A stretch of 64,000 bases of DNA from Tupaia tana (lineage: Eukaryota > Chordata > Mammalia > Scandentia > Tupaiidae): contig JAKSZU010000002.1 in the NCBI GenBank assembly GCA_026018925.1, positions 154,281,900 through 154,345,899 on the forward strand. Direction: 5' to 3'. The position numbers were made by a program, and so were the translations under genes. A model generated the notes under the pieces. It searched no databases. It was given only the letters and a program-made list of their open reading frames with translations, and was not told the origin of the DNA. Positions 11,376-22,742 of the stretch are shown here, piece by piece. Numbering within the stretch: the first letter of the stretch is position 1; each line of letters starts with the position of its first letter.

Positions 11376-12067
11376 AATTATAATAGCCCTAAATTACTAT
11401 TATGGTTCCAAACATCATAGTTTAATTTTTTTACAATGTAAATTTCCTTCTCAAAGGATAATTACAGTTATATTACATGGGATTGGAACTGTGACCTTTC
11501 ATGCTTCCAGATTTTATTGTCATTAGTAAATTCCTTTAGTAATGTTTCTTAGTAATTAGTCTGCCTTCTAGGAGAAAAATGCCTATTAATGCAAAGTCAA
11601 AATCTATTAACTGATCAACAGAGGTACATTTTGAGGTAGGTTAATAATATTTAGAATTTTTTTCTATTCAGTTGGAAGAAGACTCAGGGAGAAAAAAAAA
11701 ATGTTTTATTTCTAATTTCAAAAGACTCAAATCTGAAGGTCCTTCAAATACACACACTCCACTTGATTATAATTTAAATGTATTTCAAGCAGATATGTAC
11801 TTGGAACCTGAAATCACAGCATGCCTTTGAAAATACACAGGAAGACAGTGGCTGGCAAATACAGAGTGAATATTAAGGCCAGAGAAAAAGAATGAAAGAA
11901 AACAAACACGTTCAGGAAAAGGTAAATGAAAATTCTGACATTAACTTTTTTGTATTCCTGAAAAGGTCTGTGTAATAAAAATTCTGTAATCATGTTATCA
12001 TTGGCATCTATCGCAATCCTGAGTTCATAAGGGAAATCATAGGTTTCCATGATATGAATCACCTTTC
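11376..12067. other. No gene established
   Basis: Contains an 82-codon minus-strand frame (11814-12062) considered and not accepted; otherwise unique AT-rich DNA. Confidence 0.4.
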
Positions 12068-12190
12068 CATCAATTCACTCCATCATCTAACATTTACCGA
12101 GGACTCACCGTATGTGCCTGGCACTTAGTTGGGTACTGGAGAGAAACAGTAAATAAATTGCATTCTCTGCACTCCAGGGGTTTAATCTAT
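12068..12190 (+). repeat. L2 3' fragment
   Basis: Phrases such as gaggactcaccgtatgtgcc, tggcacttagttgggtactgg and gagaaacagtaaataaa follow the order of the L2 3' end. Confidence 0.65.
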
Positions 12191-12774
12191 TCTTCATGGA
12201 ACCTCATAATCGAGAAGCTAATGAGCCATGCTGCTGAGGGAGGCTGGGCACAGGAATTCTAGCACTCTTCCTTTTCTGGCTTCCTTCCTGTATTTCACTC
12301 TCTAACCCAGGTCACGGAGCAAAATTACTCAAATACACAATCAACCCATGTGAATTCTCAAGTTCACACATACTGAAATACATTAGGAAAATAATTCTCA
12401 TTTTGTAATGATTCTCACTGATATCACTAAAAATAAATGAAAAAGGAACCAGAGTAGTTTTATTTGCTTCTAAATTTCTGTTTAACTCAACCTAGATAAA
12501 TCACATAGAATTGCCTTTTTCACGGAAATCTGTGGTAATAGAAGCAATCACTTTAGTAGTCCATTGCTGTTCCAGAATACCATAATATCATTTTCTTAAT
12601 TAATTTGTTTACTGACTTTTAAATAAAAACTGATGATAAAAGAATATTTAGTTAGAAACATATTAGGTTGATAATTTCATTCATGGAGATTTGTTTCCAT
12701 AGTTCCCTTGAAATGAAAAGTTGAATTCCATAATGACTGGCCCAGATAAAATACATGCGTAAGGTACAGAGATG
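12191..12774. other. No feature recognised
   Basis: Unique-looking AT-rich DNA. Confidence 0.4.
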
Positions 12775-13014
12775 GGGACCAGCAGACGGCGTGATGGTCA
12801 CACCACTGGGCTCCCACATAGTTGACAGCAGTTTGAGTCCTAGACCCAGCAGCTTAAACCTCACACTTGGCACGTGCGCGTACGAGAGGAAAATGGAGGA
12901 GAAGGGATTGCAGAGTGGTCACATCCCCTAGGTGGGGATGATTTCTTGCTTTGTTTCTCTCTCTCTGGTGAACGTACACGTCCAATAGCAAAAATCTCTC
13001 TAAAAACAAAAAAT
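12775..13014 (+). repeat. Type A SINE, middle-aged
   Basis: The 7-bp duplication agagatg lies at 12768-12774 and 13015-13021. Part of the body before gagaggaaaatgg is deleted. Confidence 0.88.
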
Positions 13015-13052
13015 AGAGATGTATGAGATGAAATATTGCCATATAACACTAG

Positions 13053-13165
13053 CTGCAATCAGGGTGTCGTGGTGTGCCCCTGCAATCCCTGTGACTCAGG
13101 AAGGCTGAGGCATGAGGAACGTGAGCTCCAGTAGTGTCTAGGCAGCCCTAGGCAACACAGCAAGA
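13053..13165 (+). repeat. 7SL-derived SINE monomer (Alu/FLAM-like)
   Basis: ggtgtgcccctgcaatcc, ggaaggctgaggcatgagga and ctaggcaacacagcaagact match the order of the 7SL Alu domain and its Alu/FLAM derivatives, followed by an A-rich tail. 7SL SINEs are known only in Euarchontoglires, so this is a lineage marker. Confidence 0.75.
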
Positions 13166-13207
13166 CTGTAACTGATAAAAAGAAAAAGAAAAAAGGAAAA
13201 TTTTTAA

Positions 13208-13305
13208 AAAGCTGGCTACAGTGGCATGCACCTGTGGTCTTAGCTAGGAGACTAAGACAGGAAAATCATAAGATGGTGAGTCTTTGTCTTAAAATACACA
13301 CACCC
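13208..13305 (+). repeat. 7SL-derived SINE, second monomer
   Basis: gctggctacagtggcatgca, cctgtggtcttagctaggag and gactaagacaggaaaatc follow the right-monomer order. With the first monomer it looks like a diverged dimer separated by an A-rich linker. Confidence 0.7.
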
Positions 13306-13483
13306 ACTGCATTGACACTAAAAATACAACTCAATCAAAACTACTCAAAGAGGATGACTTTAAAATCCTGTCCAACAGGTAAGTTAGTTATCTACTCCAG
13401 CTTACATCTAGATCATAAAAATTATTTTCTCCATATCTATATAAATTAAATATGTTGAACTTCGAAGAATAAAATCTCATCTT

Positions 13484-13754
13484 AGGGACTAGCAGTTACC
13501 GTAATGGCTATATCGCTGGACTCCCATGTAGTCGATCATGGTTCGAGTCCCGGACCCAGTGACTTAAACTCATGCTGGGCGCATGTGTGTGTGCATGCCC
13601 AAGATCCCGAGAGGAGAATGGAGGAGAAGGGATTGTGGCATAGCCATCCCCCCTGGGGGGTGATTTCTCGCTTTCTGTCTCTCTGTCTCTCTCTCTCTCT
13701 ATCTGCCGAGTGCACGCACCCTATAGCAAAAACTTCTCAAAAAAAAAAAAAAAC
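13484..13754 (+). repeat. Type A SINE
   Basis: Duplication ctcatctt (13476-13483, 13755-13762). The A box is mutated (ttaccgtaatgg) and the B box is intact. Confidence 0.93.
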
Positions 13755-13967
13755 CTCATCTTTAATAAACAAGTTATTGAGAAGCCTTTCAGTAGTAACC
13801 ATGCTACCTCTAACTGGAGAGGACTGAGACATGCTTACATGTGCATGCCAGTGTATGAATATACCTTCATATAAAATGCAACTGAGTTACTTTGGTCCTT
13901 GCTGAAATCAGGAAGCCCCGATCAATAACCTGACAAAACTCTGAATCAGTTTTCAAGAATCAACTGG

Positions 13968-14160
13968 GGGCCAAGCCTGGTGGCACAGTCAAACTAAACT
14001 GCAGTGCTGGGACCTGTATGATTGACCACAGGTTCAGAACCCGAGTCAGCCTGAAATTATGCTAGGCCTGGGCTGCAAACTGTGGATCCAGATGAGCTAT
14101 GGAAAAGGCATCACAGTGTGACAAGACCCTGAAGAGTCTCTCTCTCTCATGCATAATCAT
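13968..14160 (+). repeat. Type B SINE
   Basis: Head gggggccaagcctggtggc, B-box relative ggttcagaacccgag, body acaagaccctgaagagtctc. No clear tail. Confidence 0.65.
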
Positions 14161-14165
14161 AAATA

Positions 14166-14430
14166 ATTTTATTAAATTTGCCAGAGGGTACATGCATTCA
14201 CCAGAGAGAGACAATGAAAGTGGCAAGGTGAGAAAGGGCCCTCCATGGGCATGGTCACTCTGAAATCCCTTCTCCTCCATTTCTCCCTCTTTTCAGGATT
14301 TTGGACACACACAGATGTACATATGCACACATACCCAGTTTGTTTTTCAAGCTGCCATGTCCAGGACTCCAATAATGTGGTTGACCATGTGGGATCCAGC
14401 CATCTTAACCACCAGGCCACAGGCTGGCCC
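14166..14430 (-). repeat. Old A-type SINE
   Basis: Minus head gggccagcctgtggcctggt. The tail side reads ttttattaaatttgccagag, as in type C tails. Confidence 0.78.
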
Positions 14431-14555
14431 ATGAATTTTTTTGTTTTGTAATTTTAAGGTTTTTAAAATGGAATCCAAAAAAGAAAGACAGAAAAGAAAA
14501 AGAATCACTTGAGGAATTTATTCAAATGCAGATTTCTAGACTATACTCCCTATAA

Positions 14556-14851
14556 CAGGAGTTCCCAAGTCCTGGGCCACCGACCAGTACCAGTCCATGG
14601 CCTGTTAGGAACTGGGCCACACAACAGAAAGTGACAAGCAAGTGAGTGAAGCTTCACCTGTATTTACAGCTGTTCCTCAATGCTCACACTGCATTCTCCT
14701 AGCAGCAAGAGCTCTGTTGTGAAGTACACATGTGAGGGAACTAGGTTATGCACTCTCATAAGCCATCATCCGGCCATCCCCCACGAGGTTTGTGGGAAAA
14801 ATTGTCTTCCACAAAAGTGAATCCTGGTGCCAAAGAGTTTGGGGACTGCTG
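14556..14851 (+). mobile_element. hAT-type non-autonomous DNA transposon
   Basis: Terminal inverted repeats caggagttcccaa and ttggggactgctg are flanked by an imperfect 8-bp duplication (ccctataa at 14548-14555, cactatac at 14852-14859), as expected for hAT elements. The interior (ggcctgttaggaactgggcc) resembles a widespread mammalian hAT repeat. No transposase frame remains. Confidence 0.78.
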
Positions 14852-15061
14852 CACTATACGATTCTAATTTCAGAAAGTTTAGAGTATATCTTTAGGTTTA
14901 GTATTTTTAATTGGAATTCTAAATTATTTCTGTGACCCTTAGACTATGCTTTGAGTAATACTGCTAAGTGGTTCTAATAATGAAAGTTATATTCCCTGGG
15001 AGGAGGAGTAGAAAGTACTTTCTTACCAGGAAAATCAGCAATATTTATTTTAAGAATATAG

Positions 15062-15245
15062 TGGAGCCAGCAAGTGGTGTGGTAGTTCAGGCACTGGACT
15101 CCCACAGAGCTGACAGTTCAAGTCCCAGACCTGGTGGCTTGCTTTCTCATTTTCCTTTTCTCCCTCTCTCTCTATCTGTCTCTCTCTGGTGAATGCATGT
15201 GCACTATAGCAAACAAAATAATAATAATAAATAAAACTAAATATT
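15062..15245 (+). repeat. Type C SINE
   Basis: Head gtggagccagcaagtggtg, B box gttcaagtcccagac, CT stretch, then a partial A-type end (tgcactatagc) and AATAATAAATAAA tail: intermediate between A and C. Confidence 0.78.
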
Positions 15246-15509
15246 AATAATTTAAAAAATAAAATATAGCAATCACTCTATGCAAATTGAGTAGAGGCCC
15301 AAAAGATTCACTCATCACTTAAGACTTCGCTTAGTCAAATGAACTGATAATTATAATACTTCAATTTATAGTCTCATATTGAAAGGGGATAGTATGAACT
15401 TCTTCTCTACAATGATATTACCAAACCACAGATCACTTCAAAAAGCAAACAAAACATAGTTAAAATAACAAGTAGTCCTCAGCACAGTGCTTAGATCAAA
15501 AATTATTTA
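15246..15509. other. No feature recognised
   Basis: Unique AT-rich DNA. Confidence 0.35.
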
Positions 15510-15764
15510 GGGAACCAGCAGTTAGCGTAATGGCTATGTCGCTGGACTCCCACGTAGTCGACCGCGGTTCGCGTCTCGGACCCGGTGGCTTACAACTCAC
15601 GCCGGGCGCGTGTGCGTGCGTGCCCAAGATCCCAAGAGGAGAATGGAGGAGAAGGGATTGCGGCGTGACCATCCCCCCTGGGGGGTGATTTCTCGCTTTC
15701 TGTCTCTATGTCTCTCTCTGTCTGTCTGGCGAGCGCACGCGCCCTATAGCAAAAAAAACCTCTC

Positions 15765-15803
<39 letters not shown>
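15510..15803 (+). repeat. Type A SINE, subfamily A2, very young
   Basis: Duplication aattattta (15501-15509, 15804-15812). It carries the A2 marks ggttcgcgtctcgg, ggcttacaactcac and ctgtctctatgtctc, with both Pol III boxes close to consensus. The A tail is about 35 bases and almost pure, suggesting recent insertion. Confidence 0.97.
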
Positions 15804-15807
<4 letters not shown>

Positions 15808-15812
15808 ATTTA

Positions 15813-16618
15813 TATTCTTGGAATGGTCTATACTGTATAAGCACCAAATAAAACCATTCCTGGAAATTTAACATAACTAAAACATATTCCTCTAAGGAAG
15901 AAAAATCATTCTTTTTCCTAATACCTACCTTCTATTGCATTTAATCACTAAAATTGTTCCTGAGCACAGTTACAAACAAAGGCCCTAAATAACACTGATA
16001 TATCTAGGAGTAGCCTTGGGCAAGATAAGCAAGAGATAGCAATCTCTACTCCTACTTTTTATCTCATTCCCTCTGATTTTGTAAAATATAACGCAGTATT
16101 CCTTCCCTGGCAGCATTTTACCAGACATCTTCTGGAGGCAATTCTCTTAAAAGAGAAATAAGGAAACAAATGACATAGAACATCAGGGCAGATCACATCC
16201 ACACAGTGCTTTGACCTCAGTTTCAGCAGCTCTCATCTCCACAGCATTTCAGTCACCCATTCGTATGGCTACACAAAAAGTTCTGGCATGACAATTAGGA
16301 GATCTCATATCCCTTTGACCCTTCCCTTTTCTTTAAGTTCTTAGCTCCTCCCTTGGCTTAGATGACATGTGAACAACTCTCATCAAACACTCCTGCCTCC
16401 TGATCTTCTGTCACACTATGACCACAGTCTGTCTTCACTGCTTCAGTGCAGGAGTTAAGTGATTCACCATAATAATTTTACAACCATTTGGATGGGTGTC
16501 GTTACACTCTCACGGCCTCCAACTTCATATCTTGACTTTTAACTCTTTAATAATCAGCCTACTTGTCTTTGCTATGCTTTTTCTCCCTGTGTGACAACAG
16601 ATCATAAAGATGAAGAGG
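15813..16618. other. No gene recognised
   Basis: Low-repeat unique sequence without a protein-like frame. Confidence 0.4.
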
Positions 16619-16830
16619 ACTGGGTCCAGCCATGGTGGTACAGGCAGTAGAGCACTGCTGCACAATGCTGGACCCACATGGAAGGCTTGGGTTGGGGTCT
16701 GGGGCACACCCATGATCCTGGCTGGCTAGAAGGCTGGGCCAAAGATCACAGCATGGCACATCCCTGTCAAGGGTATCTCCTACCACTGCACTTAACAAAC
16801 AAACAAACTTAAAAAAAATAAATAAAAAGA
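16619..16830 (+). repeat. Type B SINE
   Basis: gggtccagccatggtggtac head; catgatcctggctggctaga and catccctgtcaagggtatc body; A-rich end with aacaaacaaac. Confidence 0.72.
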
Positions 16831-17231
16831 TTAAGAGAACTGACTGTTCCAGAATCAAACAAAGCCTAGAACCATTCATCATTCACTAGAACCATTCTTC
16901 ATTCACTAGCTCTGTCACCTTACATGTCATCCTCCTCACCATCAGTAATTAATCGTTCCTCCCTCTTACCAAGACATTCAAGGCTATCCCGCTTGAAATT
17001 CTCTGTGTGGTACCATCTTTACCTCTGTCTCACTAGTCTCAAACCTAAACCCTCACCTGTGCTTGGATCCTGTCTGCCTGGATGCTGCTCTATAATCTGT
17101 CTCTGGGGTTTTTAGGTTCTTCATGTCTACTTTTCCATCTTTGCCTTCACCTAGAAAGGTCCGTAAATCTCTTACCTTGACAATGATAAAAATAAAATTT
17201 AAATAAGACACAAACGTGCACACATGCACAA
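16831..17231. other. No feature recognised
   Basis: A short tandem echo (accattcatcattcactag repeated at 16870 and 16890) is the only structure seen. Confidence 0.4.

Positions 17232-17265
<34 letters not shown>
17232..17265. repeat. (CA)n microsatellite
   Basis: About sixteen CA units in a row. Confidence 0.97.
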
Positions 17266-17267
<2 letters not shown>

Positions 17268-17619
17268 TAGTCCCTAAATGCTGCCTTCACTTCTTTCCAA
17301 GACTTCTCTTAGCCAAGTTTCTAGAAAACATAGTCCACACGCTACATCTGCTCCTTAATATCCCACTCACTCTTCAGCCTAAGAGAATGTCATTTCTGCC
17401 CCCCAGTTCACCCCTACCTCTCCCTCTCTCTCGCAACCACCAAACCAGCTCTTGTCCTTCTTCATTTTTGCTTTTGCAGTGTACCTAAAAGCACCTCCTG
17501 GAATTAAGTGTTAACAAATTATTGTCTGGGAATCTCTGGTTTCTATGAGAAGAGAGAAAAAGAACACATAATTTGACAGTTAAGATGCAGTATAGTGAAG
17601 ATACAGTAATACTTAATAT

Positions 17620-18014
17620 AAAGGGTATGCAAAAAAGCTCATGAAAAAATGTATATTATGAAAAAAGTCTACATTTTGAAATTTTTTGCACCAAAATTAA
17701 CTCATACTTTAATTCCATTTTCCATCAACTTTTTTTTTTTTTTTTTTTTAGAGGTTTTTAGTTAGGGCACGTGGACTCACCAGAGAGAGATCAAGACAGA
17801 CACACGCACACAGTGAGAGAGAAAGAGAAAAATCACCTCCCAAGGATATGGCCACGCCACAGCCCCTTCGCTTCCATTCTCCTCACGAGCACACACACAG
17901 GGCATCATTTTGAAGCCACTGAGTCTGGAACTCAAACCCCCTTTGGCGATGTCCAACAACATAACTACTTCGCCATATGCTGGTCCCTTCATGAACTTTT
18001 TGATGTCGCTGCAA
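17620..18014 (+). mobile_element. Mariner-type MITE interrupted by a SINE
   Basis: The left part (17620-17729: aaaaaagctcatgaaaaaat, then attttttgcaccaaaatta) and the right part (17988-18014: ttcatgaactttttgatg) have inverted ends and the interior seen again near 39.27 kb. A SINE splits it. Confidence 0.6.
17730..17987 (-). repeat. Old A-type SINE inside a MITE
   Basis: Long T-run, then agaggtttttagttagggc. The palindrome is degraded to cacctcccaaggatatgg. Insertion into the MITE shows the MITE is older. Confidence 0.85.
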
Positions 18015-18390
18015 AAGCGTAGAAAAAGGGACTTGGGAAGTCAAAGGAACCACTGCCATTTTATATGAGATTTTACACTCAGAATGGCAGATGGGTTTCC
18101 CATTTTGTGTCAACTCTAGTGAACCTTCAGTGGCTACCTGGAATGCTGTACTGAGAGGGAACTGCAGTCTCGTCCAGATTTGGAAAGAAAAAAACAGCTT
18201 TATTTGGTCAGTAATGATTGTCATGAGCAAAGAAGCTGTGACATGATCCAAGTTCATTCTGTACAGACCTCCAAAGTGACACAATCCTAAGCAGATCCTA
18301 GAACCATCCCAAAGATCCCCTAGATTTTTAAAACCTAAATCAGCCCAAACTAACTTTTAATAATTACAAAGGTAAAAATGTGGTTAAGTC
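18015..18390. other. No feature recognised
   Basis: Unique sequence; the minus-strand frame crossing it lacks recognisable motifs. Confidence 0.35.
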
Positions 18391-18545
18391 TTTGGTTCTA
18401 GAATTAAGAGAGATCTGGGTTTAATTCTTATTTCTTCCATTTGCAATGCAGCCTCAGCACATTATTTAGCCTCTCTAAACTTCGCTTCGCACATCTGTAA
18501 AATGGGAGTTACAGTTCCTACCTCACATAAAAGAAGTAGGAATTA
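18391..18545 (+). repeat. MIR
   Basis: agagatctgggtttaattct, ttatttagcctctctaaac, catctgtaaaatgggag and cctacctcacataa follow MIR consensus order. Confidence 0.85.
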
Positions 18546-19095
18546 AACTGGGTAATAAAAAAGAAAATTAAACAAAAAACAGCTTTTTTTTTTGCAAATA
18601 ATAAGTATCATAAATACTAAGTTTAGCTACACTGACGTATTTATTTCATGACATTCCCATTATGATCCTGTAACACAAAATATTTGTCCCCTGTATTCAC
18701 AGCCGTAGATTACAATGAAATTAATCAAACTGAGGCACAGAAACCACTTCCCAGAACCTATTAACAATACCAATATACACTATGACAAACAAATGGCAAA
18801 AATGATTAACAAAGCAATGTTATAATAAATACTAGTTGTCTTTAAAAATACACAGAGTACATAAATCGAACACTGGGTGATTTTCTCTGAAAAACACAGA
18901 TCTCACATATTTTTTTCCAAATCTCTACATAGAGGAGGTCAAGAAAGAATGGCTAACCCAGTAACAGTGAGCCTTCCTGACATCCAGTAGGGCTCTTGAA
19001 ATACCATTTCCCACTCAAAGAAATCAGGGTTCTTTTTGGAGAAATGACTAATTCTAGGTATGACTAGGAAACATTCAAAATGACCTGAAATATCT
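18546..19095. other. No gene recognised
   Basis: AT-rich unique sequence. Confidence 0.4.
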
Positions 19096-19356
19096 TTTTT
19101 TTTTCTTTTTCTGGAGAGGTTTTCGCTATAGGGCGCGTGCACTCGTCAGAGACAGAGAGAGACAGAGAGCGAGAAATCACCCCCTAGGGGGGATGGCCAC
19201 ACCACAATCCCTTCTCCTCCATTTTCCTCTCGGGATCTTGGGCACGCACACACACATGCCCGACATGAGTTTAAGCCACCGGGTCCAGGACTTGAACTGC
19301 TGTCAGCTACATGGGAGTCTGGCGACATAGCCATTATGCTCACTGCTGGTCCCGAG
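19096..19356 (-). repeat. Type A SINE
   Basis: A 12-bp duplication cctgaaatatct at 19084-19095 and 19357-19368. Confidence 0.96.
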
Positions 19357-19485
19357 CCTGAAATATCTTGTCACAACATATAGCAAGAAAAGACCACAAG
19401 GGTCATGTCAAAAGGACTCAGGTGCCAATTTGAAAGGGTTACCATTGGCCAAAGAAGATAATATAAGCTTCACAAAGATCATACA

Positions 19486-19735
19486 CTCGGCTAGTAGTGG
19501 CATGGTGGTTAAGGCAGCTGGACCCCACATGGCCAACTGTGCAGTCCGTGTCTCAAATGCTGTGGCCTGAAAAACATGCTGGACACATCTATGAACACTA
19601 AAAATGCTGAGAGGAGAATGGAAAGGAAGGGACTGCATCATGGCCATCCTCCTTGAATTTGCTTTCTCACTTTCTCTCTCTCTGTGTCTCTCCAGAGAGC
19701 ATGGGTGCCCTGTAGCAAAATTCAAAAGAAAATAG
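19486..19735 (+). repeat. Old A-type SINE
   Basis: Head cggctagtagtggcatggtg; body keeps gagaggagaatgga; end ccctgtagcaaaattc. Confidence 0.78.
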
Positions 19736-19957
19736 ATTATACACATACCATGTTACAATGTTTCTATCTACAATTAATCCCATATGTTGGTCCCATAAAG
19801 AGCAATAGGATATAGTATATCACAGTGTGTAGAAGGCTATATCACCTTTAGATTTACCTATAAGTATACTTTTTGATGTTCATACAACAATGAAATCACC
19901 TAACAAAACACTTCTCAGAACATACCCTAATTGTTAAGCAATCCATGAGTGTAATTA

Positions 19958-20168
19958 CTTTTTTTTTTTTTTTAAAGGTTTTGCTATAGGGCACATGCAC
20001 TTGACAGAAAGAGGGAAAGTGAGAAATCACATACCCCGCACCCTCAGGAGAAATAGACACACCACAATCCTTTATCCTCCATTCTCCTCTCAGGATTTTG
20101 GGCACACAGCCCGCTCAGTTTGCCATGTGGGATCCAGCTTCCTTAACCTCCAAGCCACATGCTGGTCC
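19958..20168 (-). repeat. Old A-type SINE, internally deleted
   Basis: The T-run and ctatagggcacatgcac end are intact, but most of the B-box half is missing (the body jumps to gtttgccatgtgggatcc). Confidence 0.82.
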
Positions 20169-20639
20169 AACGGCTCCCTAAAACCCATCACAAATGTTCA
20201 AAATCCTTGCATTCACAATAATGTTTTTCTTAAAAACACACAACTATTTGGCCTCCCCTAATAAATTAAAGAGTCTAAGTATCAATATCAATAGGTACCA
20301 ATATTACAAAACCCAGATAATATGCACCTCCTTATGAATCAGCATACCACCTATGCAAAGTGTTGCCAAAGGAATCAAACAAGAGTTTGACCAAGCTTCT
20401 GGACTCAGCTGTCAATTAGCAGAATATAGAGAGGAGAGAAAAACATGCTGGATTGTATCACTGATAAGCAGTCAGCAAAATGTGGAATATAGGACACTCT
20501 ACAGGACAAATGCTCGCAATTCTTCAATAGATAAACTCTATAAAGAAAATAAAAGAATAAAGGGGAAACTTTTTAAATGGGCAAGATTAAACTATAATGC
20601 CCAGGAATGCCTATTTGAGTGATAAAACTGTAAGACAAT
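20169..20639. other. No gene accepted
   Basis: An 89-codon plus frame (20353-20622) has no recognisable motif. Confidence 0.35.
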
Positions 20640-20919
20640 GACATGCAAGGAAGTGATTACTATAAAGTAAAGATGGGTTACTTAGGTGGGAGGTGTTTTT
20701 TGATTTGGATAATGGTGTGTCACTAAAGGTTTCATGTTTTAGAATTTGGTGTTAGGAAGTGGTAAGGTCTAGTGGATAGTAATTGGATCATGGTGATTGT
20801 TCCCAAATATCAAGGACACAACATTTTCAAGAACAGATTAATGACTCTTAAGACCCCAAAGAATTCTAACATTCATGAAAAATTATCATGAGAGCTGGTT
20901 GCTGTGAGCGCTGCCTGCT
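20640..20919 (+). repeat. MaLR-type LTR remnant
   Basis: ttaggaagtggtaaggtcta, taattggatcatggtgattg and atcatgagagctggttgct resemble the common middle part of MaLR (MST/THE/MLT) LTRs. It is highly diverged. Confidence 0.4.
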
Positions 20920-21120
20920 AACAGAGAAAAAGTGAGAAAGCACTCCCCATGGGGCATAGTCACGCTGTAATCCCTCCTCCTCCATGTCTTCCTCATTTCA
21001 GGGTTTTGGGCACACACACATGGACTTGGTGTGCTTCACAAGCCGCAGGTCTGGGACTCGAACCATGCAGTGGGTGATGTGGGATCCAGCTTGTATAACC
21101 ACCAACCCATAAGCTAGCCC
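20920..21120 (-). repeat. Old A-type SINE
   Basis: Minus head gggctagcttatgggttgg; B-box relative ggttcgagtcccagacc. Tail end missing. Confidence 0.72.
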
Positions 21121-21161
21121 ATATAAATTTATTTTGTGTGACTTTCTGACCCTGCATTTTT

Positions 21162-21443
21162 CTAAGAATTATTTTATCGGGACCAGCAGTTGACATAATG
21201 GTTATGTCACTGGACTCCCAGACAGTCGAACGCAGTTCGAGTCCCAGACCCGGTGGCTTAAACTCACGCTGGCTGCATGTGCGTGCATGCCCAAGATCCC
21301 AAGAGGAGAATGGAGGAGAAGGGATTGCGGCGTGGTCATCCCCCTGGGGAGGCGATTTCTCGTTTTCTGTCTCTCGGTCTCCCTCTGTCTTTCTGGCGAG
21401 CGCACGCACCCTATAGCAAAAAAAAAAAAAAAGAAAAGAAAAG

Positions 21444-21475
<32 letters not shown>

Positions 21476-21636
21476 AAAAGAATTATTTAACTTTATTTAT
21501 TTTAAATTTGACCAGAGAGGGACAGAGTGTGTGTGGGGGGTGGTGAGAAAGCAAGCTGCCAGGTCCAGGACTCAAACCGCAGTCAGCCATGTGGGAGTCC
21601 AATGCTCTTAACCACCACACCACCTGCTGGCCCCTT
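21162..21636 (-). repeat. Type C SINE, split by a type A insertion
   Basis: Duplication ctgcattttt (21152-21161, 21637-21646) brackets a C element whose AAATTAAAATAAATA-type tail was hit by the A copy at 21178-21477. Minus head ggggccagcaggtggtgtgg. Confidence 0.85.
21178..21477 (+). repeat. Type A SINE nested in type C
   Basis: Duplication aagaattattt (21164-21174 region and 21478-21488). The tail is a long, interrupted GAAAA repeat. Confidence 0.93.
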
Positions 21637-21680
21637 CTGCATTTTTAGTTTTATATTAAAAAGGTTATTAAAAAAAAAAA

Positions 21681-21836
21681 GTAGTTGAGACGGTTCTGGA
21701 CTTGGGTTTGGATACATCAGTGAGCATGCCCACACACATATGCTCATGGATCAAGGCTGACTGAAGGATGAGTGTGGAATACGGTATCAATACCCCATTA
21801 GGACTGCTTTCTCTATTGCTCTCTCTCTCAGGAGAA
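21681..21836 (+). repeat. Type B SINE, 5' part lost
   Basis: Retains the B body order: catatgctcatggatcaagg, ggactgctttctctattgc and the CT stretch. Confidence 0.5.
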
Positions 21837-21846
21837 AGAAACTTTT

Positions 21847-22110
21847 TTTTGGGGGGGGGAGAGGTTTTTGCTATAGGGCGCGTGCACTCGCCAGACAGAC
21901 AGAGAGAGACATAGAGACAGAAAGCGAGAAATCACCCCCCAGGGGGGATGGTCACGCCGCAATCCCTTCTCCTCCATTCTCCTCTTGGGATCTTGGGCAT
22001 GCACGCACACGTGCCCGGCCTGAGTTTTAAGCCACCAGGTCCGGGACGTGAACCGCGGTCGACTACGTGGGAGTCCAGCGACATAGCCATTACGCTAACT
22101 GCTGGTTCAT
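21847..22110 (-). repeat. Type A SINE, A2-like
   Basis: Duplication agaaactttt (21837-21846, 22111-22120). Marks gacatagagacag and ggatggtcacgcc fit A2. Confidence 0.96.
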
Positions 22111-22145
22111 AGAAACTTTTAAAATAATAATAAAATAAAATAAAA

Positions 22146-22405
22146 GTGGGGCCAGCCTTGGTGGCACAGTCAGTAGCATACTGAACTGCAGTGCTAAACC
22201 ATATAGCCAATCATGAGTTTTAAACCCCAATTAACATGAAAACATGCCAGGTGTGTGATGCACCCAAGATCCTGATGAGCTAGAGGGCTAGAGGAAGGGG
22301 GCTAAAGCATGTTAAGACCCTGTCAACAAGACCTTGTCGAGGCTGTCTTCTGTCTCTCCTTCCCCCCCTTGTGTGTGTACATATATGGTCTCTCATAAAA
22401 ATTAA
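22146..22405 (+). repeat. Type B SINE
   Basis: ggggccagccttggtggcac head; body agaccctgtcaacaag followed by agaccttgtcgaggctgtc, a small tandem of the B motif. Confidence 0.75.
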
Positions 22406-22419
22406 TAAATGTATAGTAG

Positions 22420-22640
22420 CTACCACTAAGCACCTTCCATATTCAAAGCCCTCTGTTCTATGTTTTATAAATATTACCACATCGTTCCAAATACCTCTCA
22501 AAGGTAGTCACTATCTCTGTGTTTCAGATGAGGCTGAGGCTTGGAAATCTTAAGCAAGTTGACCATAGTCACAGTTATCAGGAGACAGCCAAGACTAAAA
22601 TCTAGAAGATTGACTGACTCCAAAGCCATTCTCTTAGTGT
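22420..22640 (-). repeat. MIR
   Basis: In reverse orientation: tttcagatgaggctgaggct, aatcttaagcaagttgacca and ctgactccaaagccattct follow the MIR complement. Confidence 0.7.
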
Positions 22641-22742
22641 CTATGGTCTACCGATTACAAGCTACTCATTCATCCATTCAAGAAATATTCATCCCTGACC
22701 TAGTAAGTCACCAAAGTAGATATGAAAGAATCGAGGGGGGTT

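Noticed and set aside
11814..12062. 82-codon minus frame whose first 35 residues (YDFPYELRIAIDANDNM...) look protein-like.
   Set aside because: No acceptor and donor pair fits around it, the rest is low-complexity hydrophobic sequence, and I recognise no family. Kept only as a note.
15510..15590. SINE heads with intact A and B boxes could be scored as tRNA genes.
   Set aside because: The cloverleaf is degenerate and the sequence continues into the SINE body and poly-A tail.
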